Shown one piece after another: positions 40,757 through 48,866 of a DNA stretch of 64,000 nt (positions are counted from its first letter, which is position 1; each line of letters opens with the position of its first letter). The translations under genes were made by a program, and so were the position numbers. This stretch comes from Pseudoselenomonas ruminantium (GTDB lineage: Bacteria > Bacillota > Negativicutes > Selenomonadales > Selenomonadaceae). Under the pieces are notes generated by a model. It saw only the letters and a program-made list of their open reading frames with translations, had not been told where the DNA came from and ran no database searches. Where the stretch lies: contig SVBX01000014.1 in the NCBI GenBank assembly GCA_015058655.1, positions 1-64,000 of the forward strand, given 5' to 3'.

Positions 40757-42112
40757 ATGCTTAAAAGATTCTTTGGAGGCATACATCCAAGGGATGGAAA
40801 GGAGCTGGCGAAGGATAAGGCCATAGAGGTCATGCCTTTGCCCCAGGAACTGGTGGTGCCCTTGAGCCAGCATATCGGGGCGCCCTGCAAGCCTGCTGTG
40901 AAGGTGGGAGAGCTGGTGAAGAAGGGGCAGCTTATCGCCACCAGCGAGGCCTTCATGCATGCAGATATCCATGCGCCTACCTCCGGCAAGGTGGCAAAGA
41001 TTGAGGAGAGGCCCCATTCCGGGCGCGGTATGTGCCAGGCCATTGTCATTGCTCCCGATGGCAAAGATGAGTGGGCGGACGGGCTGCCCCTTTCCCGCAA
41101 CTGGGAAGCCATGAGCCAGGAGGAAATCCTCACGGCTATCCAGCAGGCGGGCATCGTGGGCATGGGCGGCGCAACCTTTCCTGCCCATATCAAGTTGAAG
41201 CCCCAGAAGCCTGTGGATGTGCTGGTCATCAACGGGGCGGAGTGCGAGCCCTATCTGACAGCTGATTACCGGTTGATGCTGGAGGAGGCGCATAAAGTCA
41301 TCACGGGGGTGCAGATTCTCGCCAAGGCTTTGGGTACCAAGAAGAACATGATCGGTGTTGAGGATAACAAGCCCGAGGCGGTGAAGGCACTGGACAAGGC
41401 GGCAGAGGACACGGACATCGAAGTAGTGTCCCTGCCTACCCGCTACCCTCAGGGGGCGGAGAAAATGCTCATTTACGCTCTCACGGGCCGTGAGGTGCCC
41501 ATGGGCGGCCTGCCCATGGATGCAGGTGCCGTGGTGCAGAATGTGGGGACAGCAGCAGCCATTGCGGAGGCAGTGGAGCAGGGGATTCCCCTTATTGAGC
41601 GCGTGACCACTGTCTCCGGTGATGCGGTGGCGGAGCCGAAGAACCTCAGGGTGCGGCTTGGCACCAGTTACAAAGCGTGCATAGCTTATGCGGGGGGCTT
41701 CAAGGAGACGCCGGATAAGGTCCTGGCAGGCGGGCCCATGATGGGCATGGCCCAGCAGAGCCTTGAGGTGCCGGTGATGAAGGGCTCCTCGGGAATCCTG
41801 GCCCTTACGAGGAAAATCACGGAGCATGGCCCGGAGATGAATTGCATCCGTTGCGGCAAGTGCGTGAAGGCCTGCCCCATGGGGCTGGTGCCCAGCATGC
41901 TGAGCATCCTTTCCCAGCGGGGGGATTACAAGGCCTGTCGGGATGATTATGGCCTGATGAACTGCGTGGAGTGCGGCTGCTGCACCTATGTGTGCCCTGC
42001 CAAGCGCAATATCGTCCAGTACATCCGTCTGGCCAAGAATGAAATAAGGGCCGAGGCAGCCAGGGAAAAGGCCAAGGCTGAGGCCAAGAAGGAAAAGGAG
42101 GCGGCCAAATGA
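40757..42112 (+). CDS. rnfC: Rnf complex subunit RnfC
   Basis: ATG at 40757 is preferred because GAGGTG lies six bases upstream. The roughly 451-residue protein has an N-terminal barrel-sandwich domain (GKVAKIEERPHSGRG), the NADH/FMN-binding region (GIVGMGGATFPAHIKL, INGAECEPYLTADYRLM) and two 4Fe-4S motifs (CIRCGKCVKACPMGLVP; CVECGCCTYVCPAKRNIVQY). A charged Ala/Lys-rich tail ends it. RnfC is the NADH-facing subunit of the ferredoxin:NAD+ oxidoreductase, which pumps Na+ or H+. It overlaps rnfD by four bases. Confidence 0.96.
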   Translation: MLKRFFGGIHPRDGKELAKDKAIEVMPLPQELVVPLSQHIGAPCKPAVKVGELVKKGQLIATSEAFMHADIHAPTSGKVAKIEERPHSGRGMCQAIVIAPDGKDEWADGLPLSRNWEAMSQEEILTAIQQAGIVGMGGATFPAHIKLKPQKPVDVLVINGAECEPYLTADYRLMLEEAHKVITGVQILAKALGTKKNMIGVEDNKPEAVKALDKAAEDTDIEVVSLPTRYPQGAEKMLIYALTGREVPMGGLPMDAGAVVQNVGTAAAIAEAVEQGIPLIERVTTVSGDAVAEPKNLRVRLGTSYKACIAYAGGFKETPDKVLAGGPMMGMAQQSLEVPVMKGSSGILALTRKITEHGPEMNCIRCGKCVKACPMGLVPSMLSILSQRGDYKACRDDYGLMNCVECGCCTYVCPAKRNIVQYIRLAKNEIRAEAAREKAKAEAKKEKEAAK

Positions 42113-43191
42113 GCGAAGCAGAAGTAAAGACGAATGTGGCTGCCGGACAGACGGCCAAGGTTCCCGCAGCGCCACCAAAGCCTGCAGAAGCAAAGGAGGA
42201 AGTGAAGTTCACCATATCTTCCTCTCCCCATATCCGGGACGGGGAAACCATCCCCCATATCATGTGGCAGGTCAACCTGGCTTTGCTGCCGGCGGCTCTC
42301 TTTGCAATCTATTGGTTTGGGTTTCCCGCACTTATCAATATGCTGGTGGGCATCATAGCTGCTGTAGCTGCCGAGTATGTCTGGCAGAGAGCCATGGGTC
42401 AGACAATTACTGCCTTTGACGGCAGCGCCTGTATCACGGGCCTGCTGTTGGCCATGTCCATGTCCCCCGTGCTGCCTCCCTATATGGTGGCCATCGGCTC
42501 CATCCTGGCCATCGTGGTGGCCAAGCAGTCCATGGGGGGCCTGGGCTTCAACATCTTCAACCCTGCCCACATCGGCAGGGCGGCCCTCATGGTGTCCTGG
42601 CCCGTGGCCATGACCACCTGGACGAAGATGCAGGATATGTCTGCCGGGGCGGTGGATGCGGTGACTAGCGCTACGCCTTTGAATATCCTGAAACTGCAGG
42701 GCTATGATGCCCTGGTGGCTACCTTCGGCGGCCAGGGGGAAATGTATAAGAGCCTGCTCTTGGGCACCCGCAACGGCAGCCTGGGAGAGACCAGCACCAT
42801 CCTGCTGATGCTGGGGGGCGCGTATCTCATTTATAAGGGCTATATCAACTGGGTGGTGCCTTTGGGCATGATTGCCACGGTGGGCGTGCTCACCTGGCTT
42901 TTCGGCCCTGGGGGCTTTGGCACCGGCGACCCCCTGTTCCATGTGATGGCAGGAGGGCTCATGCTGGGAGCTTTCTTCATGGCTACGGATATGGTGACCA
43001 TTCCCATGACCATCACGGGACAGATGATCTTCGCCGTGGGGGCAGGAGCTCTGACGGTGCTGATACGCCTGGCAGGAGGATATCCCGAGGGAGTCTGCTA
43101 CTCCCTTTTGCTGATGAATGCGGTGACCCCGCTCATTGACCGTTATGTGAAGCCCCGCATCTTCGGGGCGCCGAAGGGGGGCGCCAATTGA
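42109..43191 (+). CDS. rnfD: Rnf complex subunit RnfD
   Basis: The 360-residue integral membrane protein starts with an Ala/Lys-rich cytoplasmic stretch of about 40 residues, longer than usual, then SSPHIRDGETIPHIMWQVNL, typical of RnfD. The motif DAVTSATPLNILK contains the threonine to which FMN is covalently attached. About nine helices follow. It forms part of the ion-translocating core. Start and stop both overlap the neighbouring genes. Confidence 0.95.
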   Translation: MSEAEVKTNVAAGQTAKVPAAPPKPAEAKEEVKFTISSSPHIRDGETIPHIMWQVNLALLPAALFAIYWFGFPALINMLVGIIAAVAAEYVWQRAMGQTITAFDGSACITGLLLAMSMSPVLPPYMVAIGSILAIVVAKQSMGGLGFNIFNPAHIGRAALMVSWPVAMTTWTKMQDMSAGAVDAVTSATPLNILKLQGYDALVATFGGQGEMYKSLLLGTRNGSLGETSTILLMLGGAYLIYKGYINWVVPLGMIATVGVLTWLFGPGGFGTGDPLFHVMAGGLMLGAFFMATDMVTIPMTITGQMIFAVGAGALTVLIRLAGGYPEGVCYSLLLMNAVTPLIDRYVKPRIFGAPKGGAN

Positions 43192-43748
43192 TGGCAAATG
43201 CAAATGAACATTCCATCGTGAAGATTGCCTCCAATTTGGCTATGGCTTGCTTCATCTCCGGCCTGGTCATCGGCGCCGTGTACTATGTGACGGCCCCAGT
43301 GGCGGCCCAGAAGGCAGAGGAAATGAAGCAGGAGTCCATGCGCTCCCTGGTGGCTGAGGCAGACAGCTTTGCCGATATACCCGGAGAGGAAGGCTGCTTT
43401 GCCGCTCAGAAAGACGGCAGGACGGTGGCCTACATCATTCCTTCCGAGTCCAAGGGGTACGGCGGCAAGATCAAGCTGCTGGTGGCGGTGGACACCGAGG
43501 GCAAGGTGCTGGATTTCAACATCCTGGAGCACAACGAGACGCCGGGGCTGGGAGATAACGCCCAGAAGCCTGATTTCCGCAAGCAGTTTGCGGGGAAAGG
43601 CCCGGAACTTCTGGAGGTCACCAAGGACCCCAATAACAAAGAAAACATTCAGGCCATGACGGGAGCTACCATTTCTTCCCGGGCCGTGGCAAAGGGCGTG
43701 AAGGAAGCGGCAGAAAAGGCCGCGGCTTTGGCGAAGGGGGGCAGATGA
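43191..43748 (+). CDS. rnfG: Rnf complex subunit RnfG
   Basis: ATG at 43191 overlaps the rnfD stop (TGATG). The roughly 185-residue protein has one N-terminal anchor (NLAMACFISGLVIGAVYYVT) and an extracytoplasmic FMN-binding domain with MTGATISSRAV, whose threonine carries a covalent FMN, and HNETPGLGDNAQKPDF. It passes electrons across the membrane between RnfD and RnfE. Confidence 0.95.
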   Translation: MANANEHSIVKIASNLAMACFISGLVIGAVYYVTAPVAAQKAEEMKQESMRSLVAEADSFADIPGEEGCFAAQKDGRTVAYIIPSESKGYGGKIKLLVAVDTEGKVLDFNILEHNETPGLGDNAQKPDFRKQFAGKGPELLEVTKDPNNKENIQAMTGATISSRAVAKGVKEAAEKAAALAKGGR

Positions 43749-43749
43749 G

Positions 43750-44412
43750 ATGGACAAGCTGAAAGAACTCTGGCCCATATACAGCAAGGGCCTCTTGGCA
43801 GAGAATCCCATTTTCATCCTGGCCCTGTCCCTGTGCCCGGCGCTGGCGGTGACGACCACGGTGGTGAACGGCCTTACCATGGGCCTCACGGTGACCTTCG
43901 TCATCACCTCCAACAATGTGGTGGTGTCACTGGTAAGGCACCTGGTAAATCCCAAGGTGCGAGTGCCTGTCTATATCACTTCCATTGCTACGATAGTGAC
44001 GGTGGCCCAGCTGGTGCTGCAGGCTTACTTCCCTGTGCTTTACAAGGCTATGGGCATCTATCTGGCCCTGGTGGTGGTGTTTGCCATCATCCTGGCCAGG
44101 GCAGAGGTCTTTGCCTCGAAAAATGGCGTGGTACGCTCCTTCTTGGATGGCTTCGGCATGGGCTGCGGCTTCACCTTGGCCATGCTGATCATCTCTGCTA
44201 TCCGCGAGCTTTTAGGCTCCGGGACGCTGCTGGGCTATCAGGTCATGGGGGCAGGCTATGAGCCTATGCTGATGATGATCCTGCCGCCGGGGGCCTTTAT
44301 CCTCATTGGCTATCTGGTGGCGGCTACCAAGACCTGGAATGCCCGCCAGGAGCGGCTGGCTGCTCAGGAACAGCGCCGCCGTGAGGCACAGGGAAAGGGG
44401 GCTGAGGGCTGA
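43750..44412 (+). CDS. rnfE: Rnf complex subunit RnfE
   Basis: The 220-residue, six-helix protein opens ELWPIYSKGLLAENPIFILA, as in RnfE, with LALSLCPALAVTTTVVNGLT bearing the conserved cysteine of the membrane iron-sulfur site, and the homologous helix pair later (GFGMGCGFTLAMLIISAIRE). It pairs with RnfA as an inverted-topology partner. It starts one base after rnfG and overlaps rnfA by one base. Confidence 0.95.
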   Translation: MDKLKELWPIYSKGLLAENPIFILALSLCPALAVTTTVVNGLTMGLTVTFVITSNNVVVSLVRHLVNPKVRVPVYITSIATIVTVAQLVLQAYFPVLYKAMGIYLALVVVFAIILARAEVFASKNGVVRSFLDGFGMGCGFTLAMLIISAIRELLGSGTLLGYQVMGAGYEPMLMMILPPGAFILIGYLVAATKTWNARQERLAAQEQRRREAQGKGAEG

Positions 44413-44987
44413 TGGCTGAGTATTTGACGCTCTTTATCGGAGCGGTGATCATCAACAATTTCGTGCTGACGAAATTTTTGGGGCTGTGCATTTTCTTTGG
44501 CATTTCCAAGAGCTTTTCGGCTTCCGTGGGCATGGGCATGGCGGTGACTTCCGTCATGACCATGAGCTCCATCCTGGCCTGGATAGTTTATTTCTTCGTG
44601 CTGGAGCCTTTGGGGGTGACTTTCCTTACCACCATTGTGTTCGTGGTGCTGACAGCCAGTTTCGTGCAGCTGCTGGAGCTGGTGATCAAGAAGCAGGCGC
44701 CGACCCTTTACAATATGTGGGGCATCTACCTCCTGCTCATCGCCACCAACTGCATCGTGCTGGCAGTGCCACTGCTGAATGTGGAAAACAGCTACAGCCT
44801 GCTCAAGAGCATCGTGTTCGCCATTGGCTCAGGCCTGGGGTTCGCCCTGGCTATCGCTTTGATGGCGTCCCTGCGGGAGAAGCTGGTATATGCCGATGTG
44901 CCCAAGCCTTTGCAGGGCATAGGGATTGCGTTCATTTTGGCAGGGATGCTGTCACTGGCGTTCCTGGGGTTCTCGGGAATGCTCTAA
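44412..44987 (+). CDS. rnfA: Rnf complex subunit RnfA
   Basis: The 191-residue, six-helix protein has IGAVIINNFVLTKFLGLCIF with the conserved cysteine ligand, and YNMWGIYLLLIATNCIVLAV with the second. Together with RnfE it holds the [2Fe-2S] cluster in the membrane. It is the fifth gene of the operon; a 190-bp palindromic repeat separates it from rnfB. Confidence 0.96.
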   Translation: MAEYLTLFIGAVIINNFVLTKFLGLCIFFGISKSFSASVGMGMAVTSVMTMSSILAWIVYFFVLEPLGVTFLTTIVFVVLTASFVQLLELVIKKQAPTLYNMWGIYLLLIATNCIVLAVPLLNVENSYSLLKSIVFAIGSGLGFALAIALMASLREKLVYADVPKPLQGIGIAFILAGMLSLAFLGFSGML

Positions 44988-45000
44988 ATTACGGGGGCTT

Positions 45001-45193
45001 GCGGCAAGCATTCGGTCAACGCTGCGCAGTGATTTTTTGCTAAAGATATTTTTTGCTTTTAATTAAGCCTTCGCGCTCAGAACAACGCCCTTCGGTTGAA
45101 CATATTCTTCGCGCAAAGGAAAGCTTGTAAGCAAAAAATCTCTTCTTAACGCAAAAAATCAAAAGCTCCGCTTATGACCGAACGCTTGCCGCC
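45001..45193. repeat. Family D palindromic element between rnfA and rnfB
   Basis: The left arm GCGGCAAGCATTCGGTCA and the right arm TGACCGAACGCTTGCCGC are complementary except for one base. Moving inward, GATTTTTTGC on the left is answered by GCAAAAAATC on the right, twice. The element occupies nearly the whole rnfA-rnfB gap. Only one copy is present here, so its family status is inferred from its form. Confidence 0.75.
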
Positions 45194-45236
45194 TGTAAAG
45201 GCTGGCTCTCTAAAGTTTCTATTAGGAGGTTTCTGT

Positions 45237-46070
45237 ATGGAAACTGCTATATATATAATCGTGGTTCTGGTGGGGGTGGGCACCTTCTTTGGTTTGGTGC
45301 TGGCTCTGGCAGACAAGAAGTTTGCCATGGCTTCCAATCCCCTGATTGCAGAGGTGGAGGATATCCTGCCCAAGGGGCAGTGCGGTGCCTGTGGCTTTGC
45401 AGGCTGTGCCAAGTACGCTGAAGCGGTGGTGGAGGACCCTGAGGTGGCGCCAAACCTCTGCGTCCCCGGCAAGGCGGCGGTGGCGGCCAAGGTGGCAGAG
45501 CTCACCGGCAAGAAGGCGGAGGCTGCTGAGCCCCATTACGCCTATCTGAAATGCCGGGGCACCCTCACGGCGGCGGTGATGGCAGCCCGCTATGAGGGGG
45601 TGCCGGATTGTGCCGCCGCCAAGCTGGTGGGGGGCGGCCCCAAGGGGTGCAAGTTCGGCTGCCTGGGCTTTGGCAACTGCGTGAAAGCCTGCCCCTTCGG
45701 TGCTCTTTCCATGGGGGCGGACGGCCTGCCGGTGGTGGATAAGGACATCTGCACAGGCTGCGGCAAGTGCGTGGAGACCTGCCCTCAGGGACTCATGGCT
45801 CTGGAGACCTTTGGCGCGCCTGTGGAGGTGACTTGCAGCTCCCATGACAAGGGGCCTGCGGCCAGGAAGAACTGCCAGAATGCCTGCCTCGGCTGCGGCC
45901 TTTGCATGAGGAATTGCAGCCAGGGCGCCATCAAGATAGAAAATTTCCTGGCGGTGGTAGATGCGGCAAAGTGCGTGGGCTGCAAAGACCCTGCCTGCCT
46001 GGCTAAATGCCCCACCAAGGCCATACAGAGTTTGGTCAAGGTGCCTGTCCCAGAGGAAATATCTGCCTAA
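45237..46070 (+). CDS. rnfB: Rnf complex subunit RnfB
   Basis: ATG at 45237 follows TAGGAGG; the ORF-track start at 45174 lies within repeat D. The roughly 277-residue protein has one N-terminal anchor (IYIIVVLVGVGTFFGLVLAL), a 4Fe-4S domain (CGACGFAGCAKYAEAV), and ferredoxin-like cluster motifs in CLGFGNCVKACPFGAL, CTGCGKCVETCPQGLM, CLGCGLCMRNCSQGAI and CVGCKDPACLAKCPTKA. It is the ferredoxin-facing subunit and the last gene of the operon. Confidence 0.96.
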   Translation: METAIYIIVVLVGVGTFFGLVLALADKKFAMASNPLIAEVEDILPKGQCGACGFAGCAKYAEAVVEDPEVAPNLCVPGKAAVAAKVAELTGKKAEAAEPHYAYLKCRGTLTAAVMAARYEGVPDCAAAKLVGGGPKGCKFGCLGFGNCVKACPFGALSMGADGLPVVDKDICTGCGKCVETCPQGLMALETFGAPVEVTCSSHDKGPAARKNCQNACLGCGLCMRNCSQGAIKIENFLAVVDAAKCVGCKDPACLAKCPTKAIQSLVKVPVPEEISA

Positions 46071-46087
46071 GGAGCGGGGGGATAGGC

Positions 46088-46128
46088 AAAAAAATTGCTC
46101 GAAGCATTCAGCTTCGAGCAATTTTTTT
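46088..46128. terminator. Bidirectional terminator of the Rnf operon
   Basis: AAAAAAATTGCTCGAAGC and GCTTCGAGCAATTTTTTT form an 18-base perfect stem with an ATTCA loop, between the converging rnfB and PTS genes. Confidence 0.95.
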
Positions 46129-46129
46129 G

Positions 46130-46678
46130 CTAGACCGCATATTGAAGTACGGTATCTTCCCCGGCAATGACGGATTCGCCTGCCATTCTGGGCTGGATAT
46201 CTCTCACTCGTTCATAGTTCACGATAAGCACAGGACATATCATATTGATATTGTGCTTCTCCAAAAGAGGGCGGTCAATCTTTATGATGGGGGTTCCGGC
46301 AGTGACCTTCTCGCCGCTGTGCTTCAGGGCCGTGAGACCGTCACCGTTCATGATGATGGTATCAAGGCCAACATGTACCAGCACCTGAATCCCATCGGGG
46401 GTAGTTATGGCGAAAGCGTGCTTGGTATCGAAGAAGAGGGTTATCTCTCCGTCACAGGGAGCCAGGACGGTGTCCCCATCTGCCAAGATGGCCAGGCCGT
46501 CTCCTGTGAGTTTTTCCGAAAAGACCGGGTCGGGGACACTTTCAAGTTCGAGGGTTTGTCCGGAGATGGGAGCCAAGAGGTGTAGTGCTTGTAAATCCTT
46601 TTCCTGCTTATTCATGCGTTGCTGCTTCATGTGTGGTAGTGCATGGGTACATCCTTTGCACCGACAGAAGCATTTCAC
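46130..46678 (-). CDS. PTS glucose-family IIA protein
   Basis: The domain of about 160 residues matches EIIA-Glc: LLAPISGQTLELESVPDPVF, then GDGLAILADGDTVLAPCDG, FDTKHAFAITT and VLVHVGLDTIIMNG, which contains the phosphorylated histidine, plus HSGEKVTAGTPIIKID. The first 25-30 residues (cysteine-rich, MKCFCRCKGC) follow a GTG start with GGCAGG upstream; the ATG at M17 or M22 may be the true start. As a stand-alone IIA it can serve sugar permeases encoded elsewhere and regulate carbon use. Confidence 0.87.
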   Translation of the reverse strand: MKCFCRCKGCTHALPHMKQQRMNKQEKDLQALHLLAPISGQTLELESVPDPVFSEKLTGDGLAILADGDTVLAPCDGEITLFFDTKHAFAITTPDGIQVLVHVGLDTIIMNGDGLTALKHSGEKVTAGTPIIKIDRPLLEKHNINMICPVLIVNYERVRDIQPRMAGESVIAGEDTVLQYAV

Positions 46679-46769
46679 CTGCCTTTACTAAAATTTCGAA
46701 AAATTCGTATACGTTGCTTTAGTTATATTTTAACCCTTTGCAGGGGAATGTCAAGATTGGAGGGGCTAA

Positions 46770-46783
46770 AGAAAGCGTTTACT
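46770..46783 (-). promoter_or_regulatory. Catabolite-response-element-like site
   Basis: AGAAAGCGTTTACT agrees with the cre consensus TGWAANCGNTNWCA at every specified position except the two end bases. It lies about 90 bases upstream of the PTS IIA gene. CcpA control is inferred from the motif and the gene function only. Confidence 0.4.
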
Positions 46784-46814
46784 GGATAAAATAAAGTTCT
46801 TGACAAAGGTAAAC

Positions 46815-46846
46815 GCACTCGCTTTTCAGGTTTCGCATGCGAGTGC
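46815..46846. terminator. Hairpin ahead of the unknown membrane-protein gene end
   Basis: GCACTCGC and GCGAGTGC pair across a 16-base loop. It lies 24 bases beyond the stop of the minus-strand gene 46870-47967 and could end that transcript, though the T run (AAGTTTACC side) is poor. Confidence 0.5.
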
Positions 46847-46869
46847 GCAGGCCATTGCTTGTATCGGAA

Positions 46870-47967
46870 TTAGGGCAGATTGGGGATGTTTTTGCTGAGA
46901 GCGGTGTGATGGATTATTTCGTCCACCCTGAGGTCGATGGCTAATTCCTGTTTGTGAAGCGTTTCTGCAGTGGCAAATTCCGCCTGGCTGTTATCCTCCA
47001 GGCCCTTCAGGAAGTGATTCCAGGCCTCGATGGTGGTTTCAGTGGAGAGCTTTCGCTGCTCAGCCAGATATTGTGCCCCCTGGGGAACGGGAATCTGTTC
47101 GAGCTGCGCCTGACGCTCCTGCAGGGTAGGGATGACTTCCTTAGTCAGGAGCTTTTTGAGATGTTTTTTCTGATAGTCTGAGAGATTGCCGGAAGTGGTG
47201 CTGGTGAGGGACTGGAATTTTATTTGCTGATCGGCGAGCTTCTTGTTGCAGCTGCTTACGATGCTTTCGGTGGCTGCGATATAGTCAGCGATGTCCTTGT
47301 TTTGCAGGGGGGCGATGGTATCGAGGTACTGCTTGTAATTCTTGATGTACGATACTTGCCAATGGCCATCGGTGGCTTTTTCCATGGAAAGGACAAGGGT
47401 GAAATCAGTCTGGGTGTAATCGTCTTTCACCAGCACTTCTGCCAGGGCAGTGCTGCCGTGGCGGTCTACCTTGGCAACCTTCAGGAAGGTGGTGTTGCGC
47501 AGCTGGCTGCGCTCCAGGAAGCGTTCATAATCAATGCCCAGCTGACGCCCCTTCAGGATGTCTGTACCTTCGGGAAGAGTCCAGCTGCCGGTGTTCAGGC
47601 GGCGCAAGATGGTCTCCTCTGTGCCTTGGGACAACTGGGGCTTGATGAGCAGATAAAATTTCTCGAACATCACTTTGCTTTGAGGGGTGAGTGTGGAGTC
47701 GTAGGCAAAGAGGTCGACCGTCAGGTCGTCATAAGCCCGGGAGGTCAGTACCCCTAGGTTCACATAGCGCTTGAATTTTTCCTCGTCCTTTTCCTGCCAG
47801 GCCAGCTGCGCCTGCTCAAGGGCGTACTCAGGGGTGCGAGAGAAAAAGCCTAAATACCAGGCAGTAGTGCCGATGATGGCGGCTAGTCCCAGAAAGAGCA
47901 TGAGCTGCCAACGGCTTGCGCTCTTGCGACGCTCTTTCAGTTTCCGTTGCCATGTATAGTCATCCAT
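46870..47967 (-). CDS. Unknown membrane-anchored protein, 365 residues
   Basis: After a basic cytoplasmic tail (DDYTWQRKLKERRKSASR) comes one membrane helix (LMLFLGLAAIIGTTAWYLGF), then a soluble part of about 320 residues that would be extracytoplasmic. Residues 47-200 (YALEQAQLAWQEKDEEKFKR; a DUF2939-like arrangement) look like helical plus a strand-rich domain, and residues 230-330 form a long charged helix (KKHLKKLLTKEVIPTLQERQ). I assign no family or function. TAAGGAGG precedes the ATG. It is monocistronic. Confidence 0.75.
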   Translation of the reverse strand: MDDYTWQRKLKERRKSASRWQLMLFLGLAAIIGTTAWYLGFFSRTPEYALEQAQLAWQEKDEEKFKRYVNLGVLTSRAYDDLTVDLFAYDSTLTPQSKVMFEKFYLLIKPQLSQGTEETILRRLNTGSWTLPEGTDILKGRQLGIDYERFLERSQLRNTTFLKVAKVDRHGSTALAEVLVKDDYTQTDFTLVLSMEKATDGHWQVSYIKNYKQYLDTIAPLQNKDIADYIAATESIVSSCNKKLADQQIKFQSLTSTTSGNLSDYQKKHLKKLLTKEVIPTLQERQAQLEQIPVPQGAQYLAEQRKLSTETTIEAWNHFLKGLEDNSQAEFATAETLHKQELAIDLRVDEIIHHTALSKNIPNLP

Positions 47968-48101
47968 ATGGGGAAATCCTCCTTAATGAGTTGGCGTGCA
48001 AACTACTATATCATAACATTATTCTGGCAGAGATTCCACAGGTAAGGTTTTTTTGCTATACTGAAGATAGTATGTTCGGTTTTATTGAAGGAGATTGCAA
48101 G

Positions 48102-48533
48102 ATGAAATGGCTGACCCATGAGGTTGTTACGGGGGTTATCGTCTATGCGGCCACGGATGATCCAATGGCGGCAGTTTACAGCATGGCAGGGGCTATCATA
48201 CCGGATAAGATAGAGGGAAATCCCTTCAAACGCCACTTGTCCCATCGGGGCTGGTCGCATTGGCCCATGCTGTATATCCTGCTGGCAGGAGTATTTGCTT
48301 CGGGGAAGGAATACCTGGGGCTGGATTTTGGCACTTTGAAGGAGATTGGGTTTTTCATGGCCATAGGTGCTTTGCTGCACATAGCAGAAGATGCTATCTG
48401 CGGCAAGGTTCCCTGCCTGACACCTTATCACAAGATAGGGGTGAAGCTGTTCAAGGTAGGCTCTGTGGGAGAATATCTGGCAGCTTTGGCGATAGTGCTG
48501 GGAGCTTATGGCATAAAAATTGTTCTGAGATGA
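48102..48533 (+). CDS. YdjM-like (LexA-regulated type) membrane-bound metal-dependent hydrolase
   Basis: ATG at 48102 is preferred because GAAGGAGA lies ahead of it; the ORF-track extension to 47916 has no such site. The 143-residue protein shows the YdjM family motifs: KWLTHEVVTGVIVYAATDDP, GAIIPDKIEGNPFKRHLSHR, HRGWSHWP and IGALLHIAEDAICG, a set of conserved His/Asp residues within membrane helices. The enzymatic activity is predicted only. Confidence 0.8.
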   Translation: MKWLTHEVVTGVIVYAATDDPMAAVYSMAGAIIPDKIEGNPFKRHLSHRGWSHWPMLYILLAGVFASGKEYLGLDFGTLKEIGFFMAIGALLHIAEDAICGKVPCLTPYHKIGVKLFKVGSVGEYLAALAIVLGAYGIKIVLR

Positions 48534-48537
48534 AATT

Positions 48538-48602
48538 CCCACGCCTGCAATGAACGCAGTCCATGCTAAGGCGCTGTTCATGCAGGTATTTTCTCCGTGG
48601 GA
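48538..48602. other. Imperfect palindrome in the 48534-48866 gap
   Basis: TCCCACG pairs with CGTGGGA, CCTGCA with TGCAGG and TGAAC with GTTCA, forming an interrupted stem with a central loop. There is no T run. The rest of this 330-base gap holds an AT-rich stretch with TACAATATT near 48647 that could be the promoter of the BMP operon, and no convincing gene. Confidence 0.5.
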
Positions 48603-48866
48603 TGCTTGAGCAATAACAAAAGCTGGAAAATGGGGCGGATATGAGATACAATATTCATAATAATAGCGATAATATATGAAGGATGCTGAAGAAACGAGCT
48701 TAAACCTCACCAGTGCTTCCTGTCAGCAGTGGATGCAGAGTTGGTTGCCCTTATGGAGGATATTCTCGAACGCTTTTTTGTTTGTGATGGATCGTGTGGC
48801 AATTAAGCCGACAGGTGGCGGGGATTTTCCTTCGCTCTCTGCCGGCTTTGGGGAAGGGTGAGCTTT

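Noticed and set aside
48676-48861. 61-residue ORF directly before the first BMP gene
   Set aside because: Its stop overlaps the GTG at 48858, which could suggest coupling, but it lacks a ribosome-binding site and shows no domain or signal sequence.
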